Assembly: GCA_049999725.1 (NCBI GenBank)
Contig: JBNGIS010017811.1
Location: 1-25,862 of the forward strand
Source of the DNA: Haplomitrium mnioides
Lineage: Eukaryota > Marchantiophyta > Haplomitriopsida > Calobryales
Direction of reading: 5' to 3'
DNA length: 25,862 nt
The notes below the pieces were generated by a model, which did not search any database, was not told the origin of the DNA, and saw nothing but the letters and a program-made list of their open reading frames with translations. Position 1 is the stretch's first letter; every line of letters begins with the position of its first letter. The position numbers and the translations under genes are program-made. Shown one piece after another: positions 8,970 to 17,840 of the stretch.

Positions 8970-8987
8970 GTCCTTTCGTGATCGCCA
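8970..8987 (-). promoter_or_regulatory. Putative primer-binding site of element B
   Basis: The minus strand reads TGGCGATCACGAAAGGAC. It begins with the TGG complementary to a tRNA CCA end and lies about 45 bp upstream of gag and 5 bp from a TG/CA LTR border at 8993. Tat-type plant elements use TGGCGA-type sites. The exact tRNA is not identified. Confidence 0.6.
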
Positions 8988-10532
8988 GAAAATGTATGTC
9001 AGCCCTCTGGTGGGTGCCTTAACTCTTGTCCGACCGATTTACACCCACTTAAGAGCCGACTAGTGTTTTGGGACCTTTTATGAGAGGGGCTTTGCACCAA
9101 ATTGACCGCAACTCCTACTTACCAACTCAGAAGTGACTACCGCAACACCTCACAACACCCAAACATGACACATGCATGCACACAACTACCATCACACCTT
9201 CCTCCAATGCTCACAGATGCGAGTCACACCCCTTCTTTAGGCCTTAACCTTGGAAGGTGCCATTTAGAAGGCAGGGGTGGATAGAACAGAGCAACTAGTT
9301 CTTGTATGCAATGGCCTCTTTGCAAATCCTCTCTTAGGGGCCTTAAGTGATTCCTCTTTGTCTCACAGTCCCTACCACGGGCCAACAATTGCTTCAGCAA
9401 CAAACCTGCTCATTCACATTCACTTCTGAAGGGCACAAATAGGTGGACTGATACACTGCTGAGTCAATTCCAAAATATACTTCAGAAGTCCAAAACTGGA
9501 CCCAATCTGTTTGTGTACAAAGGGAAACAAGTCCCAACGTCCGAATACCACAATACAATGATATTAGTCCTGAATTCCCCTTCCCAGGGTGTCTCTAGGA
9601 TCTGACAAATGGAATGCAGGTACTCAAAAGACCAAGAACTTTACAAAACTACAAACAGAACACAAATCTAACTATATACATGCACATAGATACACCTATA
9701 CATGCACCATGCCTTGCCAACATTGCAGACCTTCCTGTGTCTCAAGAACCAATCTTTTGTCCAAACTTTCCTTCAACTCCCATTAGCAACTCCAGTCTTC
9801 CTCTTATTCTTCACCTCTGCACTCTCATCCAGATAGTTTTTCAACTTCCCTCGCGAGAAGCCTTGAATTTACTTCCTCAAGCTTGGAAGAGGATTTCTTT
9901 AACTTCCACCTATGGAAGGTACTACCCTCAACTGATGGCAACCCACTCCACCTTGAGCCTTGAATGGATATTCTCTGCAGTACGCGAGCACTAACACAAC
10001 CACTCCTCTCTCGACCCCTCTTGAGAAATTTGACCAAAAACGCCCCCAAGCGCCCCTAAGATTGATGCTTCTACACATACGATGCTGAGACGACCCCAAG
10101 ATCCCCCTTGGCATTCTCCCTCGAATTCAAGACCGAAAGAATTCTTTTCAGTTTCAAGTAACGATACACCTCCAAATGCTAGTCCATCTGCAATGATGAG
10201 TCCACCTGGATTGCCTGAGACCCTAGAGCTCCATGCTTAGCGATTCTCAACGCCCTTCCAGTCCACCTCCATCCCCGCTAGTCACCCTGCATGAGTCCAC
10301 TCGCCTCACGTGAATCCTTCTTGGAATGCTCTCCTCTCTCCCTTGCTGCGTCTTCCTTTTGGAACTTGCTCTCACAACTCAATTTTGCATCTTCATCAAT
10401 CTTTCAATCATTGCAGTGATCCTTTCTATACCCCATAGCAGGCGCGCGTCCTCCCCATCCTTTCTTGATCAAGATCACACATTTCCTCCTCGCTAGACTT
10501 GGTCGTTTTTCTTGTTAGCAACCGCTTCTTGG

Positions 10533-10932
10533 NNNNNNNNNNNNNNNNNNNNNNNNNNNNNNNNNNNNNNNNNNNNNNNNNNNNNNNNNNNNNNNNNNNN
10601 NNNNNNNNNNNNNNNNNNNNNNNNNNNNNNNNNNNNNNNNNNNNNNNNNNNNNNNNNNNNNNNNNNNNNNNNNNNNNNNNNNNNNNNNNNNNNNNNNNNN
10701 NNNNNNNNNNNNNNNNNNNNNNNNNNNNNNNNNNNNNNNNNNNNNNNNNNNNNNNNNNNNNNNNNNNNNNNNNNNNNNNNNNNNNNNNNNNNNNNNNNNN
10801 NNNNNNNNNNNNNNNNNNNNNNNNNNNNNNNNNNNNNNNNNNNNNNNNNNNNNNNNNNNNNNNNNNNNNNNNNNNNNNNNNNNNNNNNNNNNNNNNNNNN
10901 NNNNNNNNNNNNNNNNNNNNNNNNNNNNNNNN
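10533..10932. other. Assembly gap, 400 N
   Basis: An unbroken run of exactly 400 N. The round number suggests an estimated or filled scaffold gap, so distances across it are uncertain. Open frames crossing it are artefacts. Confidence 0.99.
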
Positions 10933-11145
10933 CGATTGCCTTGAAGCAGGAAGTTGAGCGCAGACCCAAAGTTAGTGGTCGGAGAGGTCTTTCTGCAGAG
11001 AGATCCGAAAAGAATTGCTTGAAGAGTGTTGGGTTCACTGATCAACACCGCAGATTGGCTACCTGACGTATCTCGCGGGTTGATCCGCAATTTTTCTTAG
11101 TTGTTTCCCCGCTGCCATGCCTCCAATGTTGCCCATGGATTGCTA

Positions 11146-11312
11146 CAAGCCGCCATGTTTTCGCAGTTGCATACGGACTCCCGCAAGCCGCCACGTTTCT
11201 GTAGTCGCCCACAGACTCTCGCAAGCCGCCACATTTCCATAGTTGCCCACGGACTCATGCAAGCCACCACGTTTCCGCATTCGCCCACGGACTCCCGCAA
11301 GGTGCCACGTGT
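11146..11312. repeat. 38-bp tandem repeat, about 4.5 copies
   Basis: The unit begins GCAAGCCGCCACGTTTC and ends CGCCCACGGACTCCC. Copies start near 11145, 11182, 11220, 11258 and 11296 with 10-25% divergence. A further isolated copy lies near 11938-11995. Because 38 is not a multiple of three, the open frames running through it are not proteins. Confidence 0.85.
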
Positions 11313-11340
11313 CCCAGTTGACTTCCTTCTGAGTCGCGCC

Positions 11341-11510
11341 GTCCGACGCCGCCCTGCAAGGGGTAGTCTGACCGTCACACTGACTGGGTTCCGTGGTTAA
11401 CTCAGCTATGACCCAGAGGATACCTCGGACCATCCCTAAACGCCACATCATTCGCAGCTGTGTTGTCCGACGCCTCCCCGCAAAGGGGTAGGCAGACTAT
11501 CGCTTTGACT
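11341..11510. repeat. Two direct copies of a GTCCGACGCC segment, 124 bp apart
   Basis: Copies of about 45 bp start at 11341 and 11465, both with GTCCGACGCC, then a CCCTGCAAGGGG or CCCCGCAAAGGGG hairpin core, and ending TTGACT or CTGACT. They look like the remains of a 124-bp tandem duplication. Confidence 0.7.
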
Positions 11511-11590
11511 ATTTTCTGAAGTTGACCTGCGGATTTCCTCCCAGTCTTTTGCGGATGCGACATCATCCAAAGAGTCCTCCCCGGATCTTC

Positions 11591-11809
11591 GATAGATCAT
11601 CCTTTCGACACTTCTTGCTCTTCCTCTGGCCGGACCTGCAATAGCTCACCTTTTTGGCACTCCTTGCTCTTCATCTAGTTTGACCTGCGATAGCTCACCC
11701 TTTCGGCGCTCCTTGCTCTTCCTCGGGCCAGACTTGCGATAGCTCACCTTTTTGGCGCTCAGCTCTTTCTCTCCTGGTCGGACCGTCGATAGATCGTCCT
11801 TTCGGCCAG
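11591..11809. repeat. About 50-bp tandem repeat, 4.4 copies
   Basis: The unit begins ATAGCTCACCTTTTTGGC, continues with CTCCTTGCTCTTCCTC, and ends GACCTGCG. Copies start near 11591, 11641, 11690, 11739 and 11789 with unit lengths of 49-50 bp. It is unrelated to the 38-bp family beside it. Confidence 0.85.
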
Positions 11810-12163
11810 GCCTCCCAACGGATCCCTGTTCAATTGACTCCCCGCATCGGCAGATCACTCGGAACCCACTTAATCGGGCTCCTCACTTAGGAGGGCTAAG
11901 TCCCGTTAAGTTCTTCGTACCTCTCTATTGATAACCCGCAGACTCCCTAGAGCCACCAGGTTTCCGTAGCGCCCCACGGACTCTTGCAATCACTCCAAAA
12001 TCATGATGAGTTGTCGCTTTGCCCTTCAAGCCTTGCCTTGTAGTGGTCTTTCCCCAACAATCCTCCATATCGCAGAATGGTGACAAGTCACTTTTTCATC
12101 AGTCACCGCTTCACTTATCCATGTTTTGCCCTTCAAGCTTTAGCTTACGACCCGTTAGACACC

Positions 12164-12281
12164 TCGAAACGAATCCCTTTTAACTGGGGACCCCACTTCG
12201 GGTCTCCAGTCGAAACCCTTTTAACTGAGGCTCTCCATTGCGGAGCTCCAATCGAAACCCTTTTAGCTAGAGCTCCCCATG
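12164..12281. repeat. 42-46 bp tandem repeat with internal hairpins, 3 copies
   Basis: Each unit begins TCGAAACCCTTTTAACTG. The first two continue with an inverted repeat (for example GGACCC...GGGTCT in the first copy and GGCTCTCC...GGAGCTCC in the second). The third copy is truncated. Confidence 0.75.
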
Positions 12282-12880
12282 TCGTATGACTCAGTTTTGA
12301 TATGTCTTTCGGGTTCCTCAGACCTTCCTTCCTTCGGTTTGATTCCTCGCAGGGATTTTCCTCCTCTTGTCTAATTTTTGCAGTCAACTTCCAATTTCGA
12401 TGGGGCTTACCTCTCTTCTCAGCTGGGCAACCCACCGTAGAGCCATGTCATCAAATTTCGCACAACTGCCTTCTCCCTACCTAGCTTCATGCGCAACATC
12501 CTCCTTTGTAAGTCATTTGTTGCCGCTGGACGATTCTTCACATTGCTGCGACTTCATGCCCGCTTGCTCAATGACCCTCTGCACGAATCTTGGCAGTCCT
12601 CCTCCTCGCCTCCTCACGCCCCCACTGGATTTGTAGCTCCCATGCAATCTCCTGCTTGATCCCCTCATGTTCTACCAGCTTCCCCATGTGCGATTTTCCC
12701 ATCTGCATGTGACATTCTTCCCAGTTGCTCGCCTTCCTTCTAGGGCCTCGAATTTCCCTTCCCGCTCTCGATCACCCCACTTTGCTGCAAGTCCATTTTC
12801 ACATCCTACTTGTATTCTCATCCGACTCCTCTTGATTTCACATGGCTCCTCCATGCCTTGCATGGTTCATGACATCCACT

Positions 12881-12948
12881 GGAGAAAGCAAAAAAGAAGA
12901 GGAAGAGAATGGAGAGGAGAGAGGGAAGAGAGGAGGAGGATGGAAAAA
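12881..12948 (+). repeat. Purine-rich low-complexity tract
   Basis: About 68 bases are almost all A and G on the plus strand, interrupted by a few C and T. This is a simple-sequence tract at the edge of the proposed LTR of element B. Confidence 0.8.
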
Positions 12949-13058
12949 TGACAATAAAACAATAAAATATAATAGAATGCAAATGACTAATACAAACTGA
13001 AGGACTTAACCAGGCTAGAAGCTCATAAATCACAACAAAAAGAAAAAACTCAAACACA

Positions 13059-13728
13059 CCCGGCCGACACCATTCTCCTTTTCAACTATTTCTCGAAAGT
13101 TCTTGAAGTGATCAAACACTTCACTCTTCTGCTCCATGAAATATACCCACATTTTTCGTGAACAGTCATCAATAAATATCACATAATATGTGCATCCTCC
13201 AATGGACTGTGTTTTGTAGGACCCCATACATCTGAGTGTATCAAATCAAGTGACCTCTATGCCACATATGCATCACAAGGAAATGGCTTCCTTGACTCCT
13301 TACAGAATTGGCAAGCTTCACACACCTTCTGCATTCCTTCCATTTTAAACCTAGGTAGCCTATTGACTACCCTTGAACTCTGCATGCTTGTTAATCTCTG
13401 TATATTGACATGCCTAGTACGCTTATGCCAAATCTCAATATCTAACACAACTCCTCTACCATGTGCAAACATGGTCTCTATCACTACAGGCATGCCTACA
13501 GCTAGTGTAAACATTCTTCCGTTTCTACATCCTTTTGTGATGAGGTCACAATTGTTTCCTAAGTCCTCAATAAAAACACCTATGAACATGCAAAACATAA
13601 GGCAAACACTTTTTCTTGCCATTCTCCATGATAATAGGTATGCTCCCAATCTGGTGAATATGGTGCATAGTTGAATCTCTTGTCTAAACATATCCAGATG
13701 TACTTAGATTTTTGGTTTCTTTAAACCA
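13059..13728 (-). pseudogene. Copia GAG-pre-integrase and integrase start
   Basis: Minus-strand frame 13691-13257 carries the pre-integrase histidine motif IWHKRTRHVNIQRL and the cysteine pair CEACQFCKESRKPFP, together the zinc-binding region ahead of the integrase core. After a TAG stop near 13258 comes RSLDLIHSDVWGPT with the first catalytic Asp. A frameshift follows, and frame 13227 gives YYVIFIDDCSRKMWVYF and FDHFKNFREIVEKENG. The similarity ends at about 13062, before the second catalytic Asp (the SDNGGE region) is reached. At least one stop and two frameshifts are present. Confidence 0.88.
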
Positions 13729-13989
13729 TTATCTATGAGTGGTCATGTGGTTTGAGCACGCAAAATCTATAAACCATTTGTCTTCACTATCATTCTTCTT
13801 CTCATACATGACAAATGAGTACCCATAATGTATAACAAAAAATGTTTCATTATTTTTTTGACTGGAACCGGCATAGTTCCCTTGAGCTATGTTGTTCCTA
13901 AAATCATTCTCTTTCTTACAACAATCTCTTGCCATGTGGCCTAGCTTGCCACAATAAAAAAAAATTGATTTTGATATTGAACTCTGCAT
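13729..13989 (-). pseudogene. Copia zinc knuckle and protease
   Basis: This frame contains the knuckle FYCGKLGHMARDC (about 13955-13917). The first Cys of the CX2CX4HX4C pattern is missing: a run of nine T on the minus strand covers its place and shifts the frame against gag. About 55 residues later KWFIDFACSNHMT (about 13765-13730) marks the copia protease active site, where DSG or DSA is usual. Ser is replaced by Phe here. Both changes would inactivate these domains. Confidence 0.82.
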
Positions 13990-14756
13990 CCTCGATTATT
14001 CCTCCTGCCTCTAAATTGGCTTCTACCATATGAATTTGACTATTGTTGCTACTGGTTTTGCACAATTTTGTTTGAACAACCTCTTTGAGAACTGCTTCTT
14101 CCAAAACCTCTACTTCTATTAGAGTAGAAAACTTGTTTCTGGTTGCCTTGACTACTTGATGCTCCTCCACCAAGGTCAAGCTCTTATGCAACAAGCATAG
14201 AGATGAGCTGCGTAAACGATGTAGCTCTCTCTCTTATTCTCATTGAAGTTTTAAACTGTTTACATTCTCTGCCCAATCCATTCAGGCATACTACCACCAT
14301 GGCAATCTTTTTCACATCTTCTCCTAAATTCACTAACTGTTCAACTAGTGATTTAATTTTCAAGGCATAGGCATTGATATTGAGTTTTTCTTTCTGCAAA
14401 CTGAAAAATGCTATCTACAGCGTTAGCTTTCTTACACATTATATGACTGCATATCTATTCTTCAAAATGTCCCAAGCTTTCTTGTGTGTTTTTGCTATAG
14501 ACACATATCCCATCATCTTATCATCAACACTGATGGAAAGCTAGTATAGAAACTTATGTATTTTCTGAATATAACTCTTAAATGCTTGCATTTATATAGC
14601 GGATGGGTTTGGACTCAACACGGGCTTTGCTTCAACACCAGTGATGAAATCCCAGAATCCTCTCCCTTTGATGAAGTTGGTCATTCTCATAGACCAAACA
14701 CTGTAATTGTTCTCATTTAATTTCTCACTTGTAATTTGAGAGATTCCATTTGCCAT
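13990..14756 (-). pseudogene. Copia gag
   Basis: The ATG at 14756 opens a frame with SEKLNENNYSVWSMRMTNF and IKGRGFWDFITG, the N-terminal gag signature of plant copia elements. Stops lie near 14598, 14538 and 14430. Frame 14399-14184 continues with NAYALKIKSLVEQLVNLGE and ends near the glycine/arginine-rich RNA-binding stretch, which is readable in another frame at 14140-14000 (RSRGFGRSSSQRG). Typical copia gag is about 250-300 residues ahead of the knuckle, which fits this length. The start is chosen because it precedes the conserved N-terminal motif and follows the leader. Confidence 0.78.
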
Positions 14757-15316
14757 TTTGAACCTTCAAGAAATTCAAAAATCCACATCACCTCTTGTGA
14801 CTACCTTTGATTTCAAAATATGAAGTATAACATACAACTATTCAATATAGGGTGAGGGTATGCAACCAACAAGTCACTGGCATCTGACTTCGTGATGTGT
14901 AGAGAATGAAACACTACTGACATACATTTGAATCATATGTCATGGTATATAGTATATATGAGTTTGATATACATCTAAATCAGAATATGTAGTATACAAA
15001 AGTATTGATGCAACCTTTAATCACTGTTGCTCTTCACAATAATAGAACCAGATTATACAGAGGCAGATGAAGACACAACTCGCTGATGAAATACATGCCA
15101 ATAAATTAACATACGTAATACGCAAAATTAGAGTTATAGTGCACCAACAATTAGTTCGTGATATAGACATAAATCAGAAATGTGAATCCTTAGAAGTCAA
15201 GATCACAAACTCGTAGGAGTCATCTTTGTAGAAGCACCAAATCAATTTTCGTTTTGTTGGAGATCGACTCAACCCCTTTCTCTCTTTTTATGAGCAATCT
15301 TTCTATTCATGAACTT
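14757..15316 (-). other. Copia leader between primer site and gag
   Basis: 560 bp of AT-rich sequence with no open frame or recognisable motif. It corresponds to the untranslated leader of the copia element. Confidence 0.55.
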
Positions 15317-15328
15317 GCTTTGATACCA
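15317..15328 (-). promoter_or_regulatory. Primer-binding site of the copia element (initiator tRNA-Met)
   Basis: The minus strand reads TGGTATCAAAGC, one base different from the usual TGGTATCAGAGC. It is directly adjacent to an LTR end ATCAACA. Position and orientation agree with gag. Confidence 0.9.
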
Positions 15329-15637
15329 TGTTGATAAATAAAAGAGAGATCCAAGAGCTATAGATGAGATTTCAGAAGGCTGATATGGCTAGTTTCTTTT
15401 CATATACTTTATCGCAAAAGTATTTCTCTGTAAGCAAGTGAGTGTGTGAAGTGAGTGCCCTCTCACTTCTTTACATACCTACAAGGCTATCCTCTATAGC
15501 CACACAAACTCAAAAACATCTTCAACCACACAATACAAAACTATCTCCTTAGCCACACAATACAAACAAGGGATATACTCTAATTAAATACATAATCTAA
15601 ATGTATACATACATACAGTACATACGATAGCATAACA
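15329..15637 (-). repeat. 5' LTR of the copia element (outer end uncertain)
   Basis: The inner end (plus strand TGTTGATAAA) is fixed by the primer site. The outer end is placed at CATAACA (15631-15637), which gives a TGTTA start on the minus strand and a length of about 309 bp, common for plant copia LTRs. A TATA-like AAAGTATATG lies near 15400 on the minus strand. LINE endonuclease remnants begin soon after 15637, supporting a boundary here to within some tens of bases. Confidence 0.55.
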
Positions 15638-16485
15638 CAAGCCATACAACTAGAAAACTAGATCACCCTAGTGTACCACCCTCGTATAACATCAATGGAA
15701 TACCAAATAACATTGGTATATCGATAGTAGAATGAGTGATAGAGCTCGAAATCTCTTAATACTTCTTTCCCAATCACACAGATCTCAAGAAGTTCTCCAA
15801 TCATTTTATATAGGCAAACCCATTTTTGAATCAAACCACACCCTCTACACTTCACCTTCCTCTCACACACCTTTCAACCCCACTCCTATTGTAGATGGCG
15901 CCACCCCACCCTCCTTCTTCACCATTATCCCCTCTAAAGAACCATCATGACCATAGAACTACACAACTAACTCTCAACACTCCCCTCACTTGACACATCC
16001 TCCCTCACTGATGCTATCATAACAACAGCTAGACTCAAGTTCCCAACCACCTTCATCACTACCAAGACATCAACTTCACCCAACAGCTTCCAACCCAACC
16101 TTTGGTTCAATAACACGATGCAAGAAGTGCGATTACTATGGAAAAACAAAGTCAAACAATGAGCACTATCAAAGGAAATCCAAGAAGCACTCAGGGTTTG
16201 GAGGAGGTGTAGATGGGAGCTACGCACAGTATGAATAGCACTCACACTCCTATAAACCATATTGACCAAGAAGCAAAACCCTAGGAAGTTTTTTATGAAT
16301 GTGAAAGGGAATCAAGAACAGCTTAAACTCTATGACCTTGAAGGTTGAAAATACTATATTGACCTATTGTACCACTCTCCCAATGTCTAACTTGAGAACC
16401 ATTGAGCAAAAAAACAAAACATCACTAATGTATTCTCAACCTAAGAGGTGCTCTCTATGATCAAGAAACTACAAAACAACGCCTC
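15638..16485 (+). pseudogene. LINE-1a endonuclease end and linker to RT
   Basis: Plus-strand frame 15732-15950 contains IGKPIFESNHTLYTSPS, matching the last conserved block of the APE-type LINE endonuclease, where SDH is usual; Asn replaces Asp here. Further on, WFNNTMQEVRLLWKNKVKQ (about 16105) and KPRKFFMNVKGNQEQL (about 16277) fit the linker between endonuclease and RT. The segment ends with MIKKLQNNAS at the solo-LTR insertion point. Several stops and frame changes occur. The assignment rests on order and on these short motifs. Confidence 0.65.
16481..16485. repeat. Target-site duplication, left copy (GCCTC)
   Basis: GCCTC directly flanks the TG start of the solo LTR and is repeated exactly at 16919-16923 after its CA end. 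Confidence 0.88.
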
Positions 16486-16578
16486 TGTAATAGTACAAAC
16501 ATAAGATTGTGCTATTTATAAGAAAATAGAGAGGAGTGAAGGAAGTGGTAGTAAGTCAATTTTAGGGTAAAGATTGGA

Positions 16579-16666
16579 TTACTTGTCTTTGAAGTTACTT
16601 TTGGTAGAGAGTCACTTTTAGGTTACTTGATTTTGAAGTCACTTTTGGTAGAGAGTCAACTTTAGG
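16579..16666 (+). repeat. 44-bp tandem duplication inside the solo LTR
   Basis: Two consecutive 44-bp copies, each beginning TTACTTG and containing ACTTTTGGTAGAGAGTCA, about 90% alike. They lie upstream of the TATA box, in the presumed U3 enhancer region. Confidence 0.85.
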
Positions 16667-16723
16667 ACTGAAACTAGAAGTGACTTGTAAGTGAAGAAAG
16701 AGGGAAGACACCCTCTTCTCTTG

Positions 16724-16731
16724 TATAAATA
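16724..16731 (+). promoter_or_regulatory. TATA box of the solo LTR
   Basis: TATAAATA lies 238 bp from the LTR start on the plus strand. A solo LTR keeps its promoter, so it could drive transcription rightward into LINE-1a. Activity is not shown. Confidence 0.6.
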
Positions 16732-16918
16732 GAAGGGCTTCTTAGCCCCACTCCTCATTCTGGAGTTCCTCTCAAATCACTTGGGTTCTTTGATTGCTTG
16801 GCTTTTGCTTGCACTCTTGGTTATAGCTTGGACCTTGAGTTGCTTTTGGTTGAAGAACTCTATTAGAGTTCACCATGAGTTCTTACTCATTTGGATTTGG
16901 TATTTGAGATTCTTTACA

Positions 16919-16923
16919 GCCTC
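16919..16923. repeat. Target-site duplication, right copy (GCCTC)
   Basis: Matches 16481-16485 exactly and directly follows the CA end of the solo LTR. Confidence 0.88.
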
Positions 16924-17840
16924 TAACCCATTAGGGCTCCAAGCACAAATGCTAAAACAAGGCACAACACCTCTTGCACAACTAATCAAAGATCTATTCA
17001 ACCAAATTGCAATGATCGAGTTCCTAGACAAATGGAAGATCAACACTATTATCCCCATCTTCAAGTCAAGAGACAAGAACAAACTCCAACTACCAAACCA
17101 TAATGATCACCTCTCTCCTTCTAAAACAATTTAAGGTCACTTTTAATCTCAAACTCACTCATTGGAGCTAAGCACTTCAACTCCGAGCCCAAAGACAAGC
17201 TGGCTTCCAGAAGGATACTCTACCATAGATCATCTCATCACTATCCAAGCTCGGATTGAAAAATATAAACATAGAGGACGTATATACTATTTCTTTGTAG
17301 ATTTCTAGAAAGCATTTGATTCAGTTTCTCGTCACAAACTATGGGAACAATTGAGAGAATTGCTTGTCCCACAAGGTTGGCTAGCTACCATCCAAGCCCT
17401 CTACCAAGAAGTCTTAGCCAGTGTCTAGACCAATCTATAGCGCAATAAAACCGACCCACTGCAACACAAGAGTAAAGCAAGGATGCCTAGTTTCACCAAC
17501 CCTCTTTGGGTTGTTAATTGACAAACTAGAGAACACCATATCGTCCATTAAGGCTACTCCACCGATACTGCTATCTATTGCAGCTCCTATCTTATTAAAT
17601 ACAGATGACAATAGTCCTAATGTCAATGACAAGCACAGGTTTGCAACAACAACTTACAACACTAGCCTTTTTTTTTGCAATCAATATGGCATGACGGTGA
17701 ACTTAAAGAAGACAAAAGTACTGGTCTTTGGGAAATGGCTCACAACATCAAGGAGAGAGACCTACATGTTCAAGCAAAACACACTCAAGGTGATAGACCA
17801 ATACACATACATAGGGATTACACTACACACACAATGAGGT
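16924..17840 (+). pseudogene. LINE-1a reverse transcriptase, decayed
   Basis: Plus-strand remnants of a non-LTR RT: GLQAQMLKQGTTPLAQLIKD (about 16936), WKINTIIPIFKS (about 17032), and a motif A region YYFFVDF-stop-KAFDSV (about 17286). The block VKQGCLVSPTLFGLLID follows at about 17474. The active-site position reads NTDD (about 17598-17609) where YADD is usual; the two aspartates survive. The thumb-like segment MTVNLKKTKVLVFGKW (about 17690) and YTYIGITLHTQ follow. Several frameshifts and stops separate these pieces. Confidence 0.85.

Larger units (their letters stand above)
4966..13058 (-). mobile_element. Ty3/gypsy retrotransposon B (possibly Tat-like), 5' part with long LTR
   Basis: On the minus strand: a long non-coding LTR-like block (8993-13058), primer-binding site near 8970-8987, gag with three zinc knuckles (8923 to about 7230), a Glu/Ala-rich linker, aspartic protease (about 6780-6500), a second acidic linker, RT (5861-5133) and the start of RNase H up to 4966. 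RT wording such as FMDGYSGYNQVWI and the long LTR recall the Tat branch of plant gypsy elements. The lineage is an inference. At 4966 its coding sequence stops where the LTR of element A begins, so the rest of RNase H, the integrase and the 3' LTR should lie beyond the left edge. Confidence 0.82.
8993..13058 (-). repeat. Probable 5' LTR of element B (about 4 kb including the gap)
   Basis: The inner end, TGTATGTCAG on the plus strand (…CATACA on the minus strand), lies beside the primer site. The outer end is placed at 13058, where the minus strand reads TGTGTTTG and copia integrase coding sequence resumes. No coding region longer than chance is visible. 9000-10480 is C/T-rich on the plus strand with no gene. 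11100-12300 holds several different short tandem repeat families. 12300-12870 is pyrimidine-rich. 12880-13058 turns AT-rich. The outer boundary rests on the nesting model alone because no second LTR copy is in the window. Confidence 0.45.
13059..15637 (-). mobile_element. Ty1/copia retrotransposon, 5' part
   Basis: On the minus strand the order is LTR (15329-15637), tRNA-Met primer site, leader, gag, CCHC knuckle, protease, GAG-pre-integrase domain and integrase core start. Integrase before RT is the copia order. The coding sequence stops near 13059 in the middle of the integrase core. RT and RNase H are absent from the window. All frames are broken by stops and indels. The truncation is best explained by insertion of element B. 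Confidence 0.88.
16486..16918 (+). mobile_element. Solo LTR (433 bp) inserted in LINE-1a
   Basis: It starts TGTAATAG, ends CTTTACA, and has a 5-bp terminal inverted repeat (TGTAA/TTACA). It is flanked by identical 5-bp duplications (GCCTC). It contains a TATA box and internal 44-bp repeats but no gag or pol. Removing the LTR and one copy of the duplication joins the LINE frame exactly (…NNAS then NPLGLQAQML…). It is not obviously the same family as the LTR of element A. The apparent 117-codon frame at 16781-17134 is a chance fusion of LTR and LINE sequence. Confidence 0.88.

Noticed and set aside
10493-11090. Open frames of 150-190 codons crossing the N run
   Set aside because: They consist almost wholly of unknown residues from the 400-N gap; no real coding evidence.
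11146-11312. Regularly spaced 38-bp repeats as a CRISPR array
   Set aside because: The copies are directly adjacent with no unique spacers, are diverged, and lie in plant retrotransposon DNA.
11042-11451. Overlapping open frames on both strands with Cys/Arg/Trp-rich repeats
   Set aside because: They are translations of the 38-bp tandem repeat, whose period is not a multiple of three, so no frame is maintained.
12667-13057. Small frames in the C/T- and purine-rich segment
   Set aside because: Low-complexity composition keeps both strands open; no motif supports a protein.
16781-17134. 117-codon frame starting with a signal-peptide-like hydrophobic segment
   Set aside because: The hydrophobic start is solo-LTR sequence and the rest is LINE RT; the fusion arose by insertion.
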